Shown: positions 26,532 to 34,998, counted from the first letter of the stretch. The stretch: 64,000 nt of DNA from Microbacterium sp. 8M (GCF_902506375.1 NZ_LR733284.1:3100222-3164221), one strand, 5' to 3'. Translations and numbers: made by a program. Notes: generated by a model from the letters alone, not told the origin.

Positions 26532-27299
26532 ATGATCCGCGAGTTCGCCGCCGGCGTCGGCACCCTGCTGCGCGGGTTCGCGCTGTGGCGCACGCGCCCT
26601 GGGCTGCTCGCATGGGGCCTCATCCCCGCGGTGATCAGCTTCCTCCTGCTGGCCGCGCTCCTGATCCCCCTCGCATTCTCGCTCGGCGCGATCACCGCCT
26701 GGATGACGCCGTTCGCCGACGGCTGGGTCTCCGGCTGGCGCGACGCCCTGCGCATAGCGCTCGGCATCGTGCTGTTCGTGGCCGGTGCCGTGCTGTCGGC
26801 GCTCGTCTTCACCGCTCTGACCCTGACGATCGGGGATCCGTTCTACCAGCGCATCTGGCGCGAGGTCGAGCGCAGCCTGGGAGGGCCCGAGCCCACGGGC
26901 GAGACCGGGTTCTGGGCGACAGTCGGCGAGGGGCTGCGCCTCGTGGTGCTCGGCGCGCTGATCGCGCTGCTGACCCTGGTGCTGGGTCTCATCCCGGTCG
27001 TGGGCGGAGTGCTCGCGACCGTCGTCGGGGTGCTGCTCTCCGGACGCCTGCTCGCGCGGGAGCTCACGGGCCGCGCCTTCGACGCCCGCGGCCTGAGCCG
27101 CCACGACCGCGCCCGGCTGCTCGCCTCCGGACGGGCGCGAGTGCTCGGCTTCGGCGTCGCCACACAGCTGTGCTTCATGGTGCCGCTCGGCGCGGTCATC
27201 ACGATGCCCGCCGCCGTCGCAGGATCCACGATGCTTGCCCGCGCCCTGACCGAGCGCGCGGCGGTCGGGAGCACGACCCCGGCGGCGCCCGGTGCCTGA
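26532..27299 (+). CDS. EI24 (CysZ-like) domain membrane protein
   Basis: A 255-residue integral membrane protein with about five hydrophobic segments and the EI24/CysZ hallmarks: an N-terminal GFALWRTRPGLLAWGLIP, a GDPFYQRIWREVE segment near residue 98 and a LSRHDRARLLAS loop near 195. CysZ imports sulfate in enterobacteria; the actinobacterial EI24 proteins are uncharacterised, so no substrate is assigned. A TACCCT box lies six bases before the ATG. It overlaps the nei2 start by 8 bases. Confidence 0.85.
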   Translation: MIREFAAGVGTLLRGFALWRTRPGLLAWGLIPAVISFLLLAALLIPLAFSLGAITAWMTPFADGWVSGWRDALRIALGIVLFVAGAVLSALVFTALTLTIGDPFYQRIWREVERSLGGPEPTGETGFWATVGEGLRLVVLGALIALLTLVLGLIPVVGGVLATVVGVLLSGRLLARELTGRAFDARGLSRHDRARLLASGRARVLGFGVATQLCFMVPLGAVITMPAAVAGSTMLARALTERAAVGSTTPAAPGA

Positions 27300-28065
27300 G
27301 GGCGACACCGTCTACCGCGTGGCGCACCGCCTCGACCGGGCGCTGCGCGGCGGCGAGGTGACGCGTTTCGACCTGCGGGTGCCCGATCTGGCGAACGCCG
27401 ACCTGACCGGATCCGTCGTGCACGCCGTGATTCCGCGCGGCAAGCACATCCTCATGCGCATCGGCGGCTGGACGCTCCGGTCACACCTGCGCATGGACGG
27501 CGCCTGGCACCTGTACCGGCCCGGCGAGCGCTGGCGGGCGCCCGCGCACACCGCCCGCGCGATCGTCGGCACGGCCGCGGTGGAAGCCGTCGGCTTCGAG
27601 GTCTCGATGCTGGCGCTCGTGCCGACGGCCGAGGAGGCGACCCTGGTCTCGCACCTCGGACCGGATCCGCTCAGCGATGACTGGGATCCGGCGGAGGCGG
27701 CACGCCGGTTGGAGGCGGACCCGCGGCCGATCCACGTGGCGCTGCTGGATCAGCGCAACGTAGCCGGGTTCGGCAACGAGTACGCCGCCGAGCTGCTGTT
27801 CCTGCGTGGCGTGCTGCCGACGCGCCCTGCCACGGAGGTGGACGCGGCGGCGCTCCTCGATCTCGGGGCGCGCACGATCCGCGCCAACCGGAACCGGGTC
27901 GACCGCACGTTCACCGGGGTCGCGCTGCGCGGCCGCACCACCTGGGTCTACGGAAGAGCCCGCCGCCCCTGCCGCCGCTGCGGCGCTCTCATCCTGACGG
28001 GCGAGCTGGGCGCCGACCCCACCGAGGAGCGCCGCACGTTCTGGTGCCCGAACTGCCAGCGCTGA
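27292..28065 (+). CDS. Endonuclease VIII-like DNA glycosylase (Nei2 type)
   Basis: A 257-residue Fpg/Nei-family base excision repair enzyme that removes oxidised bases and nicks the abasic strand. The catalytic N-terminal Pro2-Glu3 (MPEGDTVYR) is intact, with the conserved Lys in PRGKHILM near residue 48, the helix-two-turn-helix QRNVAGFGNEYAAELLFLRG, and the C-terminal zinc finger with two CxxC pairs (CRRCG and CPNCQR). It resembles mycobacterial Nei2. GTG start inside the end of the EI24 gene, so translation is coupled; co-transcription with lhr would fit a DNA repair operon. Confidence 0.92.
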   Translation: MPEGDTVYRVAHRLDRALRGGEVTRFDLRVPDLANADLTGSVVHAVIPRGKHILMRIGGWTLRSHLRMDGAWHLYRPGERWRAPAHTARAIVGTAAVEAVGFEVSMLALVPTAEEATLVSHLGPDPLSDDWDPAEAARRLEADPRPIHVALLDQRNVAGFGNEYAAELLFLRGVLPTRPATEVDAAALLDLGARTIRANRNRVDRTFTGVALRGRTTWVYGRARRPCRRCGALILTGELGADPTEERRTFWCPNCQR

Positions 28066-28107
28066 CCGCGCGGTGGTGCGGGCGCTGAGTTCACGGCGCC
28101 GGATACG

Positions 28108-28143
28108 CGAAGACGCGCACCTCCGCAGAGATGCGCGTCTTCG
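28108..28143. terminator. Bidirectional hairpin terminator
   Basis: A perfect 12-bp stem, 28108-28119 with 28132-28143, and a 12-base loop, placed between the convergent nei2 and beta-helix genes. Confidence 0.75.
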
Positions 28144-28167
28144 GTGCGGCCTCGATGGCCGCGGCGT

Positions 28168-28575
28168 TCAGGCCGCCAGCCAGAGGCCCTTGCGGTCGGT
28201 GTCCAGATTCATGCCGGCGGCGACGGTCTCGTCGTCGCCGATCTTGGCGCCCCGCGCGATGTGCGCGCCGGTGCCGACCTCGGTGCGCACGCCGATGGTG
28301 GCGCCGTCTCCGATCACGGCCCCCTGCCCGATGTGGGCATGGGCCTCGATCCGGGCGTTCACGCCCACGATCGCCTCGGGCTCGATCCAGGCGCCGCGCG
28401 CGACGTACGCGCCGGCCCCGACCTTCGCCCCCGGTTCGACGTAGGCACCGGCTTCCACGACCGCCTGCGGGTGCACCTTGGCACCGTGCGCGATCAGCCC
28501 GCGGCCATTGGCGTGCTTGCGGTAGCGCAGCGTGCCGCCGTGGCCGTCCTCGATGTCGACGTAGTTCTTACCCAC
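28168..28575 (-). CDS. Small left-handed beta-helix (hexapeptide repeat) protein
   Basis: A 135-residue protein made of a ~30-residue polar cap (MGKNYVDIEDGHGGTL...) and about 15 hexapeptide-like turns ([AIV]-G-x-G-A-x), from AHGAKVHPQAVVEAGAYV to GDDETVAAGM. This is the fold of acyltransferases and gamma carbonic anhydrases, but the acceptor domain and catalytic His of transferases are not visible. It may be a stand-alone structural or carbonic-anhydrase-like trimer. The next 170 bases upstream hold no gene, only its promoter region. Confidence 0.7.
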   Translation of the reverse strand: MGKNYVDIEDGHGGTLRYRKHANGRGLIAHGAKVHPQAVVEAGAYVEPGAKVGAGAYVARGAWIEPEAIVGVNARIEAHAHIGQGAVIGDGATIGVRTEVGTGAHIARGAKIGDDETVAAGMNLDTDRKGLWLAA

Positions 28576-28745
28576 GAAAACCTCCCGTGCCCGGGACTTT
28601 CCCCGGATACATCTGCAACCTCGGCCGGGCCGGATCTATTCCCGCGCACGCATTTCGCGCGTGTCGGTCCTCCGTGGCACCCCGCGACGGCGCGCACCCC
28701 CGAGATGCACGCCGTCGCAGTCCCCAGCTCCTGCGGGGCCGCCGC

Positions 28746-29177
28746 TCAGCGCCAGCGCCCACCGCGCTGCGCCGCCGCGAGGCTGGAGAGGGCGAGCGCG
28801 CCCACCAGCAGCCCGAAGTCGCGCAGCGCGATGTCGAGGAAGCCGCCCGCGGTCACCAGGCTCACGATGATGCCGAGCAGCCACGCGGCGACCACGTAGC
28901 CGCCGATCCGTGGCAGGAAGGCGACCAAGATCCCCGCGACGATCTCGACAGCGCCCACGATGTACATGAAAGTGTGCGCATCCAGGCCGATCATGCCGTT
29001 GATCCACGGGGCGAGATACACCTCCCAGTCCGGCTTGAGGATGCGGACGAACTTGTCGAGACCGAAGAGGATCGGCGCGACGGTGAAGACGGTGCGCAGC
29101 AGGAGGAAGGCCTGCCGGTTTCCGTCCTGCAGCAGCGGCGAACGCGCCGCGGTTCTGGTCTGGGCCGAGGTGGTCAT
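28746..29177 (-). CDS. DoxX-like four-helix membrane protein
   Basis: A 143-residue protein with four membrane helices, including FTVAPILFGLDKFVRIL near residue 35 and a YIVGAVEIVAGILVAFLP helix, as in the DoxX/DoxD family. Such proteins are linked to thiol and oxidative stress balance in actinobacteria. GGGAG precedes the ATG at 29177. It is divergent from a cysteine-bearing regulator across an AT-rich region with two long dyads, so it is probably that regulator's target. Confidence 0.8.
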   Translation of the reverse strand: MTTSAQTRTAARSPLLQDGNRQAFLLLRTVFTVAPILFGLDKFVRILKPDWEVYLAPWINGMIGLDAHTFMYIVGAVEIVAGILVAFLPRIGGYVVAAWLLGIIVSLVTAGGFLDIALRDFGLLVGALALSSLAAAQRGGRWR

Positions 29178-29187
29178 GACAGCTCCC

Positions 29188-29217
29188 TTCTAAAAGGTGA
29201 TAGATCACAAATTAGAA
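29188..29217. promoter_or_regulatory. 30-bp dyad operator 1 (TTCTAA-N18-TTAGAA)
   Basis: Outer arms 29188-29193 and 29212-29217 are perfect complements. Inside, GTGAT-AG-ATCAC forms a second, concentric dyad. It lies over the likely DoxX-like gene promoter. Confidence 0.65.
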
Positions 29218-29225
29218 CCATCAGT

Positions 29226-29255
29226 CTCTAAAATCAAGGGAATCTTCAGTTAGAG
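29226..29255. promoter_or_regulatory. 30-bp dyad operator 2 (CTCTAA-N18-TTAGAG)
   Basis: Arms 29226-29231 and 29250-29255, with exactly the same 18-base spacing as operator 1 and centred 38 bases away. The right arm overlaps the TAGAGT -10 box of the regulator gene, so binding should repress it. Confidence 0.65.
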
Positions 29256-29262
29256 TGAGCAC

Positions 29263-29970
29263 ATGAGCATCTCGGAGCAGGCCGCGGGGATCGGGGCCCT
29301 GGCGGACCCCACCCGGCGGGCGCTGTACGAGCACGTCATCGCACAGCCGGACGCCGTCACGCGGGAGAGCGCCGCCGACTCCGTGGGCGTGGCAGCGCAC
29401 GTCGCGCGCTTCCAACTCGACCGCCTCGTCGAGCTCGGCCTGCTCGACGTGGAGTTCCGCCGCCTGACCGGCCGTACCGGCCCCGGCGCCGGGCGCCCGT
29501 CGAAGCTCTACCGGCGCGCGGAGCAGACCATCGCGGTCTCCCTTCCGCCGCGGCGCTTCGACCTGGCCGGGCACCTGCTCGCGCGCGCGATCGAGCACGC
29601 TTCCGACGACGTGCCGATCGACGCGGCGCTCCGCGAGGTCGCCCGCGACGAGGGCAGCGCGTACGGCGCACGGATCGCCGAGGGGGCAGGGCATGCCGAC
29701 GCCGGTCCCGCCGACGCCTCGCACGAGTACGAGCGGATCCGGCCCGCCCTCGCCGATCAGGGCTACGAGCCGCGCTCGACCGAGGACGGGCTCGTGCTCG
29801 CGAACTGCCCGTTCCACGACCTCGCGCGCGGCCACACGGCGCTCATCTGCGGGATGAACCAGGCGTACGTCGCGGGGGTCGCCGAGGGCCTCGGATGCCG
29901 CCACCTCGACGCGCAACTGGACCCCGGCGCCGAACGGTGCTGCGTCGTGATCCGCGCCGCGGAGGCCTGA
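29263..29970 (+). CDS. HTH regulator of the COG2345/SufR-like group with conserved cysteines
   Basis: A 235-residue protein: winged HTH in residues ~5-75 (ADPTRRALYEHV, then AAHVARFQLDRLVELGLL) and a C-terminal sensor half. That half has cysteines arranged C-x13-C-x15-C-x13-CC (NCPFHD..., LICGMNQ, LGCRH, ERCCV), close to the Fe-S binding set of SufR-type repressors. It probably senses redox state or iron-sulfur supply; no suf genes are near. The ATG lies six bases after TAGAGT (leaderless). Divergent from the DoxX-like gene, with two matched operators between them. Confidence 0.82.
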   Translation: MSISEQAAGIGALADPTRRALYEHVIAQPDAVTRESAADSVGVAAHVARFQLDRLVELGLLDVEFRRLTGRTGPGAGRPSKLYRRAEQTIAVSLPPRRFDLAGHLLARAIEHASDDVPIDAALREVARDEGSAYGARIAEGAGHADAGPADASHEYERIRPALADQGYEPRSTEDGLVLANCPFHDLARGHTALICGMNQAYVAGVAEGLGCRHLDAQLDPGAERCCVVIRAAEA

Positions 29971-30010
29971 GCCGGTCGGTGCGGCGGGGCAGCGCCGGTA
30001 CGCTGAACGC

Positions 30011-30835
30011 ATGAGCAGGCGAGGCGCATCCGGCGGACGCAAGCCCGCGGTGCGCTCCGCCAAGGGCGGTGCGCGCAGCACCGCCAGCGGCAGGAACGCC
30101 GGCAAAGCCCAGAACGTCGGGAAGGCCGCGGCGAAGGGCGCCGGGAAGGCCGCGGCGAAGGGCGGGGGGAAGGGCGCGCCGCAGCGCGCGACGAAGAAGA
30201 CCGAGAAGGTCGTCTTCGACGCTCCCGCCGCGCGGGCCGAGGAGCCGCGGGTCCTGCGCCTGGGCGCGGTGCCGGGCGCGACCCCGGGTCGCTGGATCGA
30301 CGCGTGGAACGCCCGGATGCCGGACGTGACGCTCGAGCTCGTGCCGGTCCCGTTCAGCGCGCAGCGCACCGCCCTCACCGCGGGGAGCGTCGACCTCGCC
30401 CTGGTGCGGGATCCGTTCGACCGGGACGGCATGCACGCGATCGCGCTCTACGAGGAGCTGCCGGTCGTGATCGCCTCCGCCGAATCGCACCTGCTCGCCG
30501 CCGATGAGCTCTCCCCCGCCGACCTGGAGGGCGAGACCCTCCTGACGACCCGGGAGGACGTGCTCGGAGAGCTGGACCTTCCGGCCCAGGCGGCCGCGAT
30601 CGGTCCGCTCGACACGGTCGAGGACGCGGTCGCGACGGTCGCCGCGGGTGTCGGCATCCTGGTCGCCCCGATGTCACTGGCCCGCCTGCATCACCGCAAG
30701 GACGTCGAATACCGGATCCTGCGCGATGCGCCGGTGTCCCCGGTGCTGCTGGCCTGGCCGCGCGACGCGACCACGCCCGACGTCGAGGCGTTCGTCGGCG
30801 TCGTCCGCGGCCGCACCGCGAACTCCTCCCGCTGA
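30011..30835 (+). CDS. LysR substrate-binding domain protein with a histone-like basic tail and no HTH
   Basis: A 274-residue protein. Residues 1-70 are extremely rich in Lys, Ala, Gly and Arg (GKAAAKGAGKAAAKGGGKG), like the tails of histone H1-like or HU/Lsr2-associated proteins, and contain no helix-turn-helix. Residues ~80-270 match the type 2 periplasmic-binding fold of LysR effector domains (LRLGAVPGATPGRWIDAWN..., LALVRDPFDRDGMH, TVEDAVATVAAGVGILVAP). The protein may bind DNA non-specifically through its tail while sensing a ligand. The ATG lies six bases after TACGCT. Confidence 0.82.
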   Translation: MSRRGASGGRKPAVRSAKGGARSTASGRNAGKAQNVGKAAAKGAGKAAAKGGGKGAPQRATKKTEKVVFDAPAARAEEPRVLRLGAVPGATPGRWIDAWNARMPDVTLELVPVPFSAQRTALTAGSVDLALVRDPFDRDGMHAIALYEELPVVIASAESHLLAADELSPADLEGETLLTTREDVLGELDLPAQAAAIGPLDTVEDAVATVAAGVGILVAPMSLARLHHRKDVEYRILRDAPVSPVLLAWPRDATTPDVEAFVGVVRGRTANSSR

Positions 30836-30843
30836 TTCACAGC

Positions 30844-30906
30844 GTTTCGAAGCGCGCAAATGGCTGGATCCAGGCTCTGGATGGGACCAGATGCGCGCTT
30901 CGAAAC
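30844..30906. terminator. Bidirectional terminator with 15-bp perfect stem
   Basis: GTTTCGAAGCGCGCA (30844-30858) pairs perfectly with 30892-30906, between convergent genes. The 33-base loop contains a further CTGGATCCAG palindrome. Confidence 0.72.
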
Positions 30907-30918
30907 AAGTGGAGACGG

Positions 30919-33471
30919 TCAGGCGGCCTGAGCGACCTCGAACGGAACGGTGACGCGCAGGGCACCGTCGACCGCGTCCACCTGCACCCGGCCGCCGTCG
31001 CGGAGCTCGCCCGAGACGAACAGGTCGGCGATGCGGTCGTCGACCTCGCGCTGGATCAGGCGGCGCAGCGGCCGCGCGCCGTACTCCGGCTCGTAGCCGT
31101 GCTCGCCGAGCCAGGCCACGGCCGCGTCCGTCACGTCGAGCGACACCTCGCGGCCCGCGAGCCGGTCCGCCGTCGCCTGCAGCAGCAGTCGGACGATGCG
31201 GCTCAGCTCGTCGCGCCCGAGCTTCGAGAACAGCACGATCTCGTCGATGCGGTTCAGGAACTCGGGCCGCATGGCCTCGCGCAGCTTGCCCATCACCCGG
31301 GCCCGCAGGTCCTCCTGCGAGGCGAAGCCGTTCGCAGAGGCATCCTGCGAGGCCACGAAGCCGAGCGCACCCGAGCGCGAGGCGAGGAACTCGGATCCGA
31401 TGTTCGAGGTCATCACGATCACCGTGTTGCGGAAGTCGACCGTGCGGCCCTGACCGTCGGTGAGCCGTCCGTCGTCGAGCACCTGCAGCAGCAGGTTGAA
31501 CACGTCGGGGTGGGCCTTCTCGATCTCGTCGAACAGCACGATCGAGTACGGGTTGCGCCGCACCCGCTCGGTGAGCTGCCCCGCCTCGTCGTAGCCCACG
31601 TATCCCGGAGGGGCACCGACGAGCCGCGACACCGTGTGCCGCTCGCCGAACTCGCTCATGTCGAAGCGGATCACGGCGGTCTCGTCGTCGAAGAGACGGT
31701 CGGCAAGGGCCTTCGCCAGCTCGGTCTTGCCGACACCGGTGGGGCCGAGGAAGAGGAACGAGCCGACCGGGCGCCGGGCGTCGCCCATGCCGGTGCGACT
31801 GCGCCGCACGGCGCGGGCCACGGCGGTGACCGCGTCGTCCTGACCGATCACGCGGGCGTGCAGGTCGGCCTCGAGGTCGGTCAGACGCTCGCGCTCGCTC
31901 TCCGAGACACGGCTGACCGGGATCCCGGTCGCACGGGAGATCACCGCGGCGATCTCGGCCTCGTCGACCACGGCGGCCTCCGCGTTCATCACCACGGCGG
32001 GGCGGCCGGCGGCGTCGATCCGGCGCTGCACCGCGGCGATCTCGTCGCGGATCCGCGACGCCTCCTCGTAGTGCTCGGCGCCGACCGCGGCGTTCTTGCG
32101 CGCCTCCAGGTCGGCGAGCTCCGTGAGCAGCGCCTCGACGTCGTCGACCACGCCGAGCCGCAGCCGCAGCCGGGCGCCGGCCTGGTCGATGAGGTCGATC
32201 GCCTTGTCCGGCAGCACGCGGTCGGGCAGGTAGCGGGCGCTGAGCTCCACCGCGGCGCGGATCGCGTCCTCCGTGTAGGTCACGGCGTGGTGCTGCTCGT
32301 AGACGGGCTTGAGCCCGTCCAGGATGCGCACGGCGTCCTCGATCGAGGGCTCCGCGACCTTGACCGGCTGGAAGCGGCGCTCCAGCGCCGGATCCTTCTC
32401 GATCCGCCGGTACTCGGCGAGCGTCGTCGCGCCGACGAGGTGCAGGTCGCCCCGCGCCAGGCGCGGCTTCAGGATGTTCCCGGCGTCCATGCCGCCGCCC
32501 TCGCCGGAGCCGCCGGCGCCCACGACGGTGTGCACCTCGTCGATGAACACGATGATCTCGCCCTTGTGGGCGGCGATCTCGTCCATCGTCTGGGTGAGGC
32601 GCTCCTCGAAGTCGCCGCGGTAGCGGGTTCCGGAGAGCATGGCGGGCAGGTCGAGCGCCACGACGCGGCGGTCCTTCAGCTGCGCCGGAACGGCGCCGTC
32701 GACGATCGCGCGGGCCAGGCCCTCCACGATCGCGGTCTTGCCGACGCCGGCCTCGCCGATCAGGACGGGGTTGTTCTTCGTGCGGCGACTGAGGATCTCG
32801 ATCGTCTGCTCGATCTCGTCCGCGCGGCCGATCACGGGATCCAGTTCGCCGGCGCGGGCACGGGCCGTGAGGTCCAGGCCGAAGCGATCCAGCATCGGGG
32901 TCTCGGACGCGCCCGTCGCGGTCTCCGCCTCGGGGGCGGCACCCGCAGGCACCGGCTCGCGGAGGCTCTGCGTGAGCGCCTCGGCCGTGACCCCGGCGCG
33001 TGCCAGGATCTGGCCCGCGGGCACGTCCTGTCCGAGCACGAGCGCGAAGAAGACGTGCTCGGGCTCGATGTAGGTCGCGCCCGAGGAACGGGCGACCTGG
33101 TAGGCGTGGAACAGAGCCCGGCTGGCACCGGGGGTGATCGTGGCGGCGTCCACGTCGGACGCCGGCCCCGGAGCAGGCAGCCGCGTCTCGACCGCGTCGA
33201 TGATGGCCTGCGGGGAGACGCCGATGTTGCGGATCGCCTGGACGACGGCGTCGTCCTCGACGACGGTGCGGAGCACGTGCAGCGCGTCGAGCTCGGTCTG
33301 GCCGCGCTCGAGCGCGAAACGGCCCGCGCGCTGCAGCGTCCGCTGCGTGCGCACGGTGAGGAACCGGCTGAGGTCGATCGACCGGGTCTGCCGGGCCTGC
33401 TCACCGGCGAGATAGCGTGCCAGGAACTCGTCGAACGAGCCCGAACCCGCGTCGGTGAAGTCGTTGGGCAT
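30919..33471 (-). CDS. Hsp100/Clp AAA+ unfoldase (ClpC/ClpB-like)
   Basis: An 850-residue ATPase with an N-terminal Clp_N double-repeat domain (residues ~35-165), AAA-1 (Walker A GEAGVGKT near 242), a short middle segment with a UVR-like helix (EEASRIRDEIAAVQRRI near 460), AAA-2 (Walker A GPTGVGKTE near 577) and a C-terminal D2-small domain. The short middle segment resembles ClpC more than ClpB, but the N-terminus differs from housekeeping ClpC, so this is probably a stress-inducible paralogue; whether it feeds ClpP is not decided. The ATG at 33471 has GGAAG nearby. A HAIR-like HspR operator lies just upstream, implying heat-shock control. Confidence 0.88.
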   Translation of the reverse strand: MPNDFTDAGSGSFDEFLARYLAGEQARQTRSIDLSRFLTVRTQRTLQRAGRFALERGQTELDALHVLRTVVEDDAVVQAIRNIGVSPQAIIDAVETRLPAPGPASDVDAATITPGASRALFHAYQVARSSGATYIEPEHVFFALVLGQDVPAGQILARAGVTAEALTQSLREPVPAGAAPEAETATGASETPMLDRFGLDLTARARAGELDPVIGRADEIEQTIEILSRRTKNNPVLIGEAGVGKTAIVEGLARAIVDGAVPAQLKDRRVVALDLPAMLSGTRYRGDFEERLTQTMDEIAAHKGEIIVFIDEVHTVVGAGGSGEGGGMDAGNILKPRLARGDLHLVGATTLAEYRRIEKDPALERRFQPVKVAEPSIEDAVRILDGLKPVYEQHHAVTYTEDAIRAAVELSARYLPDRVLPDKAIDLIDQAGARLRLRLGVVDDVEALLTELADLEARKNAAVGAEHYEEASRIRDEIAAVQRRIDAAGRPAVVMNAEAAVVDEAEIAAVISRATGIPVSRVSESERERLTDLEADLHARVIGQDDAVTAVARAVRRSRTGMGDARRPVGSFLFLGPTGVGKTELAKALADRLFDDETAVIRFDMSEFGERHTVSRLVGAPPGYVGYDEAGQLTERVRRNPYSIVLFDEIEKAHPDVFNLLLQVLDDGRLTDGQGRTVDFRNTVIVMTSNIGSEFLASRSGALGFVASQDASANGFASQEDLRARVMGKLREAMRPEFLNRIDEIVLFSKLGRDELSRIVRLLLQATADRLAGREVSLDVTDAAVAWLGEHGYEPEYGARPLRRLIQREVDDRIADLFVSGELRDGGRVQVDAVDGALRVTVPFEVAQAA

Positions 33472-33487
33472 TTCGCTTCCTCTCAAA

Positions 33488-33508
33488 CTTGAGCGTAGTG
33501 CTATCAAG
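33488..33508. promoter_or_regulatory. HAIR-like HspR operator of the clp gene
   Basis: CTTGAGC-N7-TATCAAG (33488-33508) matches the actinobacterial HAIR consensus CTTGAGT-N7-ACTCAAG at 11 of 14 arm positions with correct spacing. It lies 17-37 bases upstream of the clp start. A second overlapping inverted repeat CTCAA-AC-TTGAG is at 33482-33493. Confidence 0.65.
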
Positions 33509-33589
33509 TTCAACAGATACCACTCGACTGTATTCCCGACCATTTCATCCGGGCCTCGTCCGGATCCACCGCTCCCCTAGAATCCAGGG

Positions 33590-34318
33590 ATGGCCTCGCT
33601 TCTGTACGTCGGCGTGCGCCCTGAGCTGGATGCGGCGACGGCGGAGCGCGCCTCCTTCCGCGTCGCCCTCGGCGTCGACGCCGACGCGCTGGACCGGATC
33701 GACCTCACCACCACCGCGCTTCCGGACGACGCCTTCGACCGGTACGCCGGATTCGTCATCGGCGGCTCTCCGTTCAACGTCACCGACGTGCGCAAGTCCG
33801 CGACACAGCTCCGCGTGGAGGCGGACCTGGAGCGCATCGCCGCGCGCGCGATCGACGGCGCCACGACCGCATTCTTCACCTGCTTCGGGATCGGCGTGGT
33901 GACGCGGCTCCTCGGCGGCAGCGTCGGCACGGAGAATCCGGAGGAGGCGACGGCAGCGGAGATCCGGACGACGCCGGAAGGCGCGGCCGATCCCCTGTTC
34001 GGCCCGGCGGGCGCCACGTTCCACGCCTTCACCGCGCACAAGGAGGGCTCGACCCAGCCTCCCCCGGGTGCGGTGCTGCTCGCCGGCAACGACTCCTGCC
34101 CCGTGCAGGCCTACCGCGTGGGCGCCGACCTCTACGCGACCCAGTTCCACCCGGAGCCCTCGCCGCGCGACTTCGCCGACCGGATGGTGTTCTACCGCAC
34201 GACCGGCTACTTCGACCCGGACGCGTTCCACACTGTTCAGGAGGCCGTGCTGGCGTCCGTGGTGACCGAGCCCGCCCGCATCCTGCACCGCTTCGGCGAG
34301 CGCGCGCTCGCCCGCTGA
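33590..34318 (+). CDS. Class I glutamine amidotransferase-like protein
   Basis: A 242-residue stand-alone GATase domain, GuaA/TrpG-like. The nucleophile Cys is in FFTCFGIGV near residue 98 and the His-Glu of the triad in QFHPEPS near residue 184. Its synthase partner is not adjacent, so the acceptor of ammonia is unknown; some such proteins cleave other gamma-glutamyl compounds. A TAGAAT box lies six bases before the ATG, indicating a leaderless mRNA. Divergent from the clp gene. Confidence 0.87.
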   Translation: MASLLYVGVRPELDAATAERASFRVALGVDADALDRIDLTTTALPDDAFDRYAGFVIGGSPFNVTDVRKSATQLRVEADLERIAARAIDGATTAFFTCFGIGVVTRLLGGSVGTENPEEATAAEIRTTPEGAADPLFGPAGATFHAFTAHKEGSTQPPPGAVLLAGNDSCPVQAYRVGADLYATQFHPEPSPRDFADRMVFYRTTGYFDPDAFHTVQEAVLASVVTEPARILHRFGERALAR

Positions 34319-34356
34319 TCCCCGAGAACCGGCGTTCCTCCCTCAGGGACCGGGCG

Positions 34357-34839
34357 TCACTGCCCTTGGCGCAGCAGCGCGATCCGCTCGTTCAGGTAGG
34401 TCTCCAGCGACATGAGCCCCGCGGCGGGCGACCATCGCACCGACGGCACGCCGTCCACCACCGCGAGGGGGCCGGAGGATCCGCCGGCCGCGACCGCGTC
34501 CAGGTCGATCCGGGACCACCCGACGTGCACAGTCTCGCCCTCGCGGAATCCGCCGCGCGACGCCTCCGCGCGCCTTTCGGCGCGGGCACGTGCAGACTCC
34601 GCGGCGTACCCGCGGCGCACCGGTGCCGCAGCGCGCAGCACCTCCGCCGTGGCGAACACGGCGTCGTCGGCGATCAGCAGCACTCCGACGTGCCAGGCGG
34701 ATCCGCTGCGCACGATGCGCGGCGCACGCCAGCGGGAGAGCTTCTCGCGGCCGAGCGCCTCCTGCGGCACGTCCCGCAGCGCCGCGCGAGCGGCGTCGAG
34801 GAGGGCGCCGAGCGTCGGGGCCGATGCAGACGGGGTCAC
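34357..34839 (-). CDS. Hypothetical protein
   Basis: A 160-residue soluble protein I do not recognise. It starts with a helical segment (LGALLDAARAALRDVP), followed by a mixed region containing WHVGVLLIADDAVFATAEVLRA, an Arg/Ala-rich basic helix (SARARAERRAEAS) and a C-terminal WSPAAGLMSLETYLNERIALL. No signal peptide or membrane segment is seen. The GTG start at 34839 is supported by TAGCCT six bases upstream. It is convergent with the amidotransferase gene. Confidence 0.7.
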   Translation of the reverse strand: MTPSASAPTLGALLDAARAALRDVPQEALGREKLSRWRAPRIVRSGSAWHVGVLLIADDAVFATAEVLRAAAPVRRGYAAESARARAERRAEASRGGFREGETVHVGWSRIDLDAVAAGGSSGPLAVVDGVPSVRWSPAAGLMSLETYLNERIALLRQGQ

Positions 34840-34962
34840 GCGTCCAGGCTATGCCTCCGTGCTCCGCACGCCAGCGCCGCCATCGGCGGCTCCGCGACCG
34901 CAGCGTCCCGGATCCGCATGTTTGCGATATCTAGATCCGCGGGAGAACCGTAAGTTTTCGGG

Positions 34963-34998
34963 AAACATCTTGATGTTTGCGCTAACCCAGCGTTAGCG
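34963..34998 (+). promoter_or_regulatory. Promoter embedded in two adjacent palindromes upstream of the secreted lectin-domain protein
   Basis: AAACATC-TT-GATGTTT (34963-34978) and CGCTAAC-N5-GTTAGCG (34980-34998) are both perfect dyads. A -35-like TTGATG (34970-34975) sits in the first and a -10-like TAGCGT (34994-34999) in the second, 18 bases apart. The arrangement suggests one or two repressors of the following gene, as is usual for secreted glycan-active enzymes. Confidence 0.6.
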
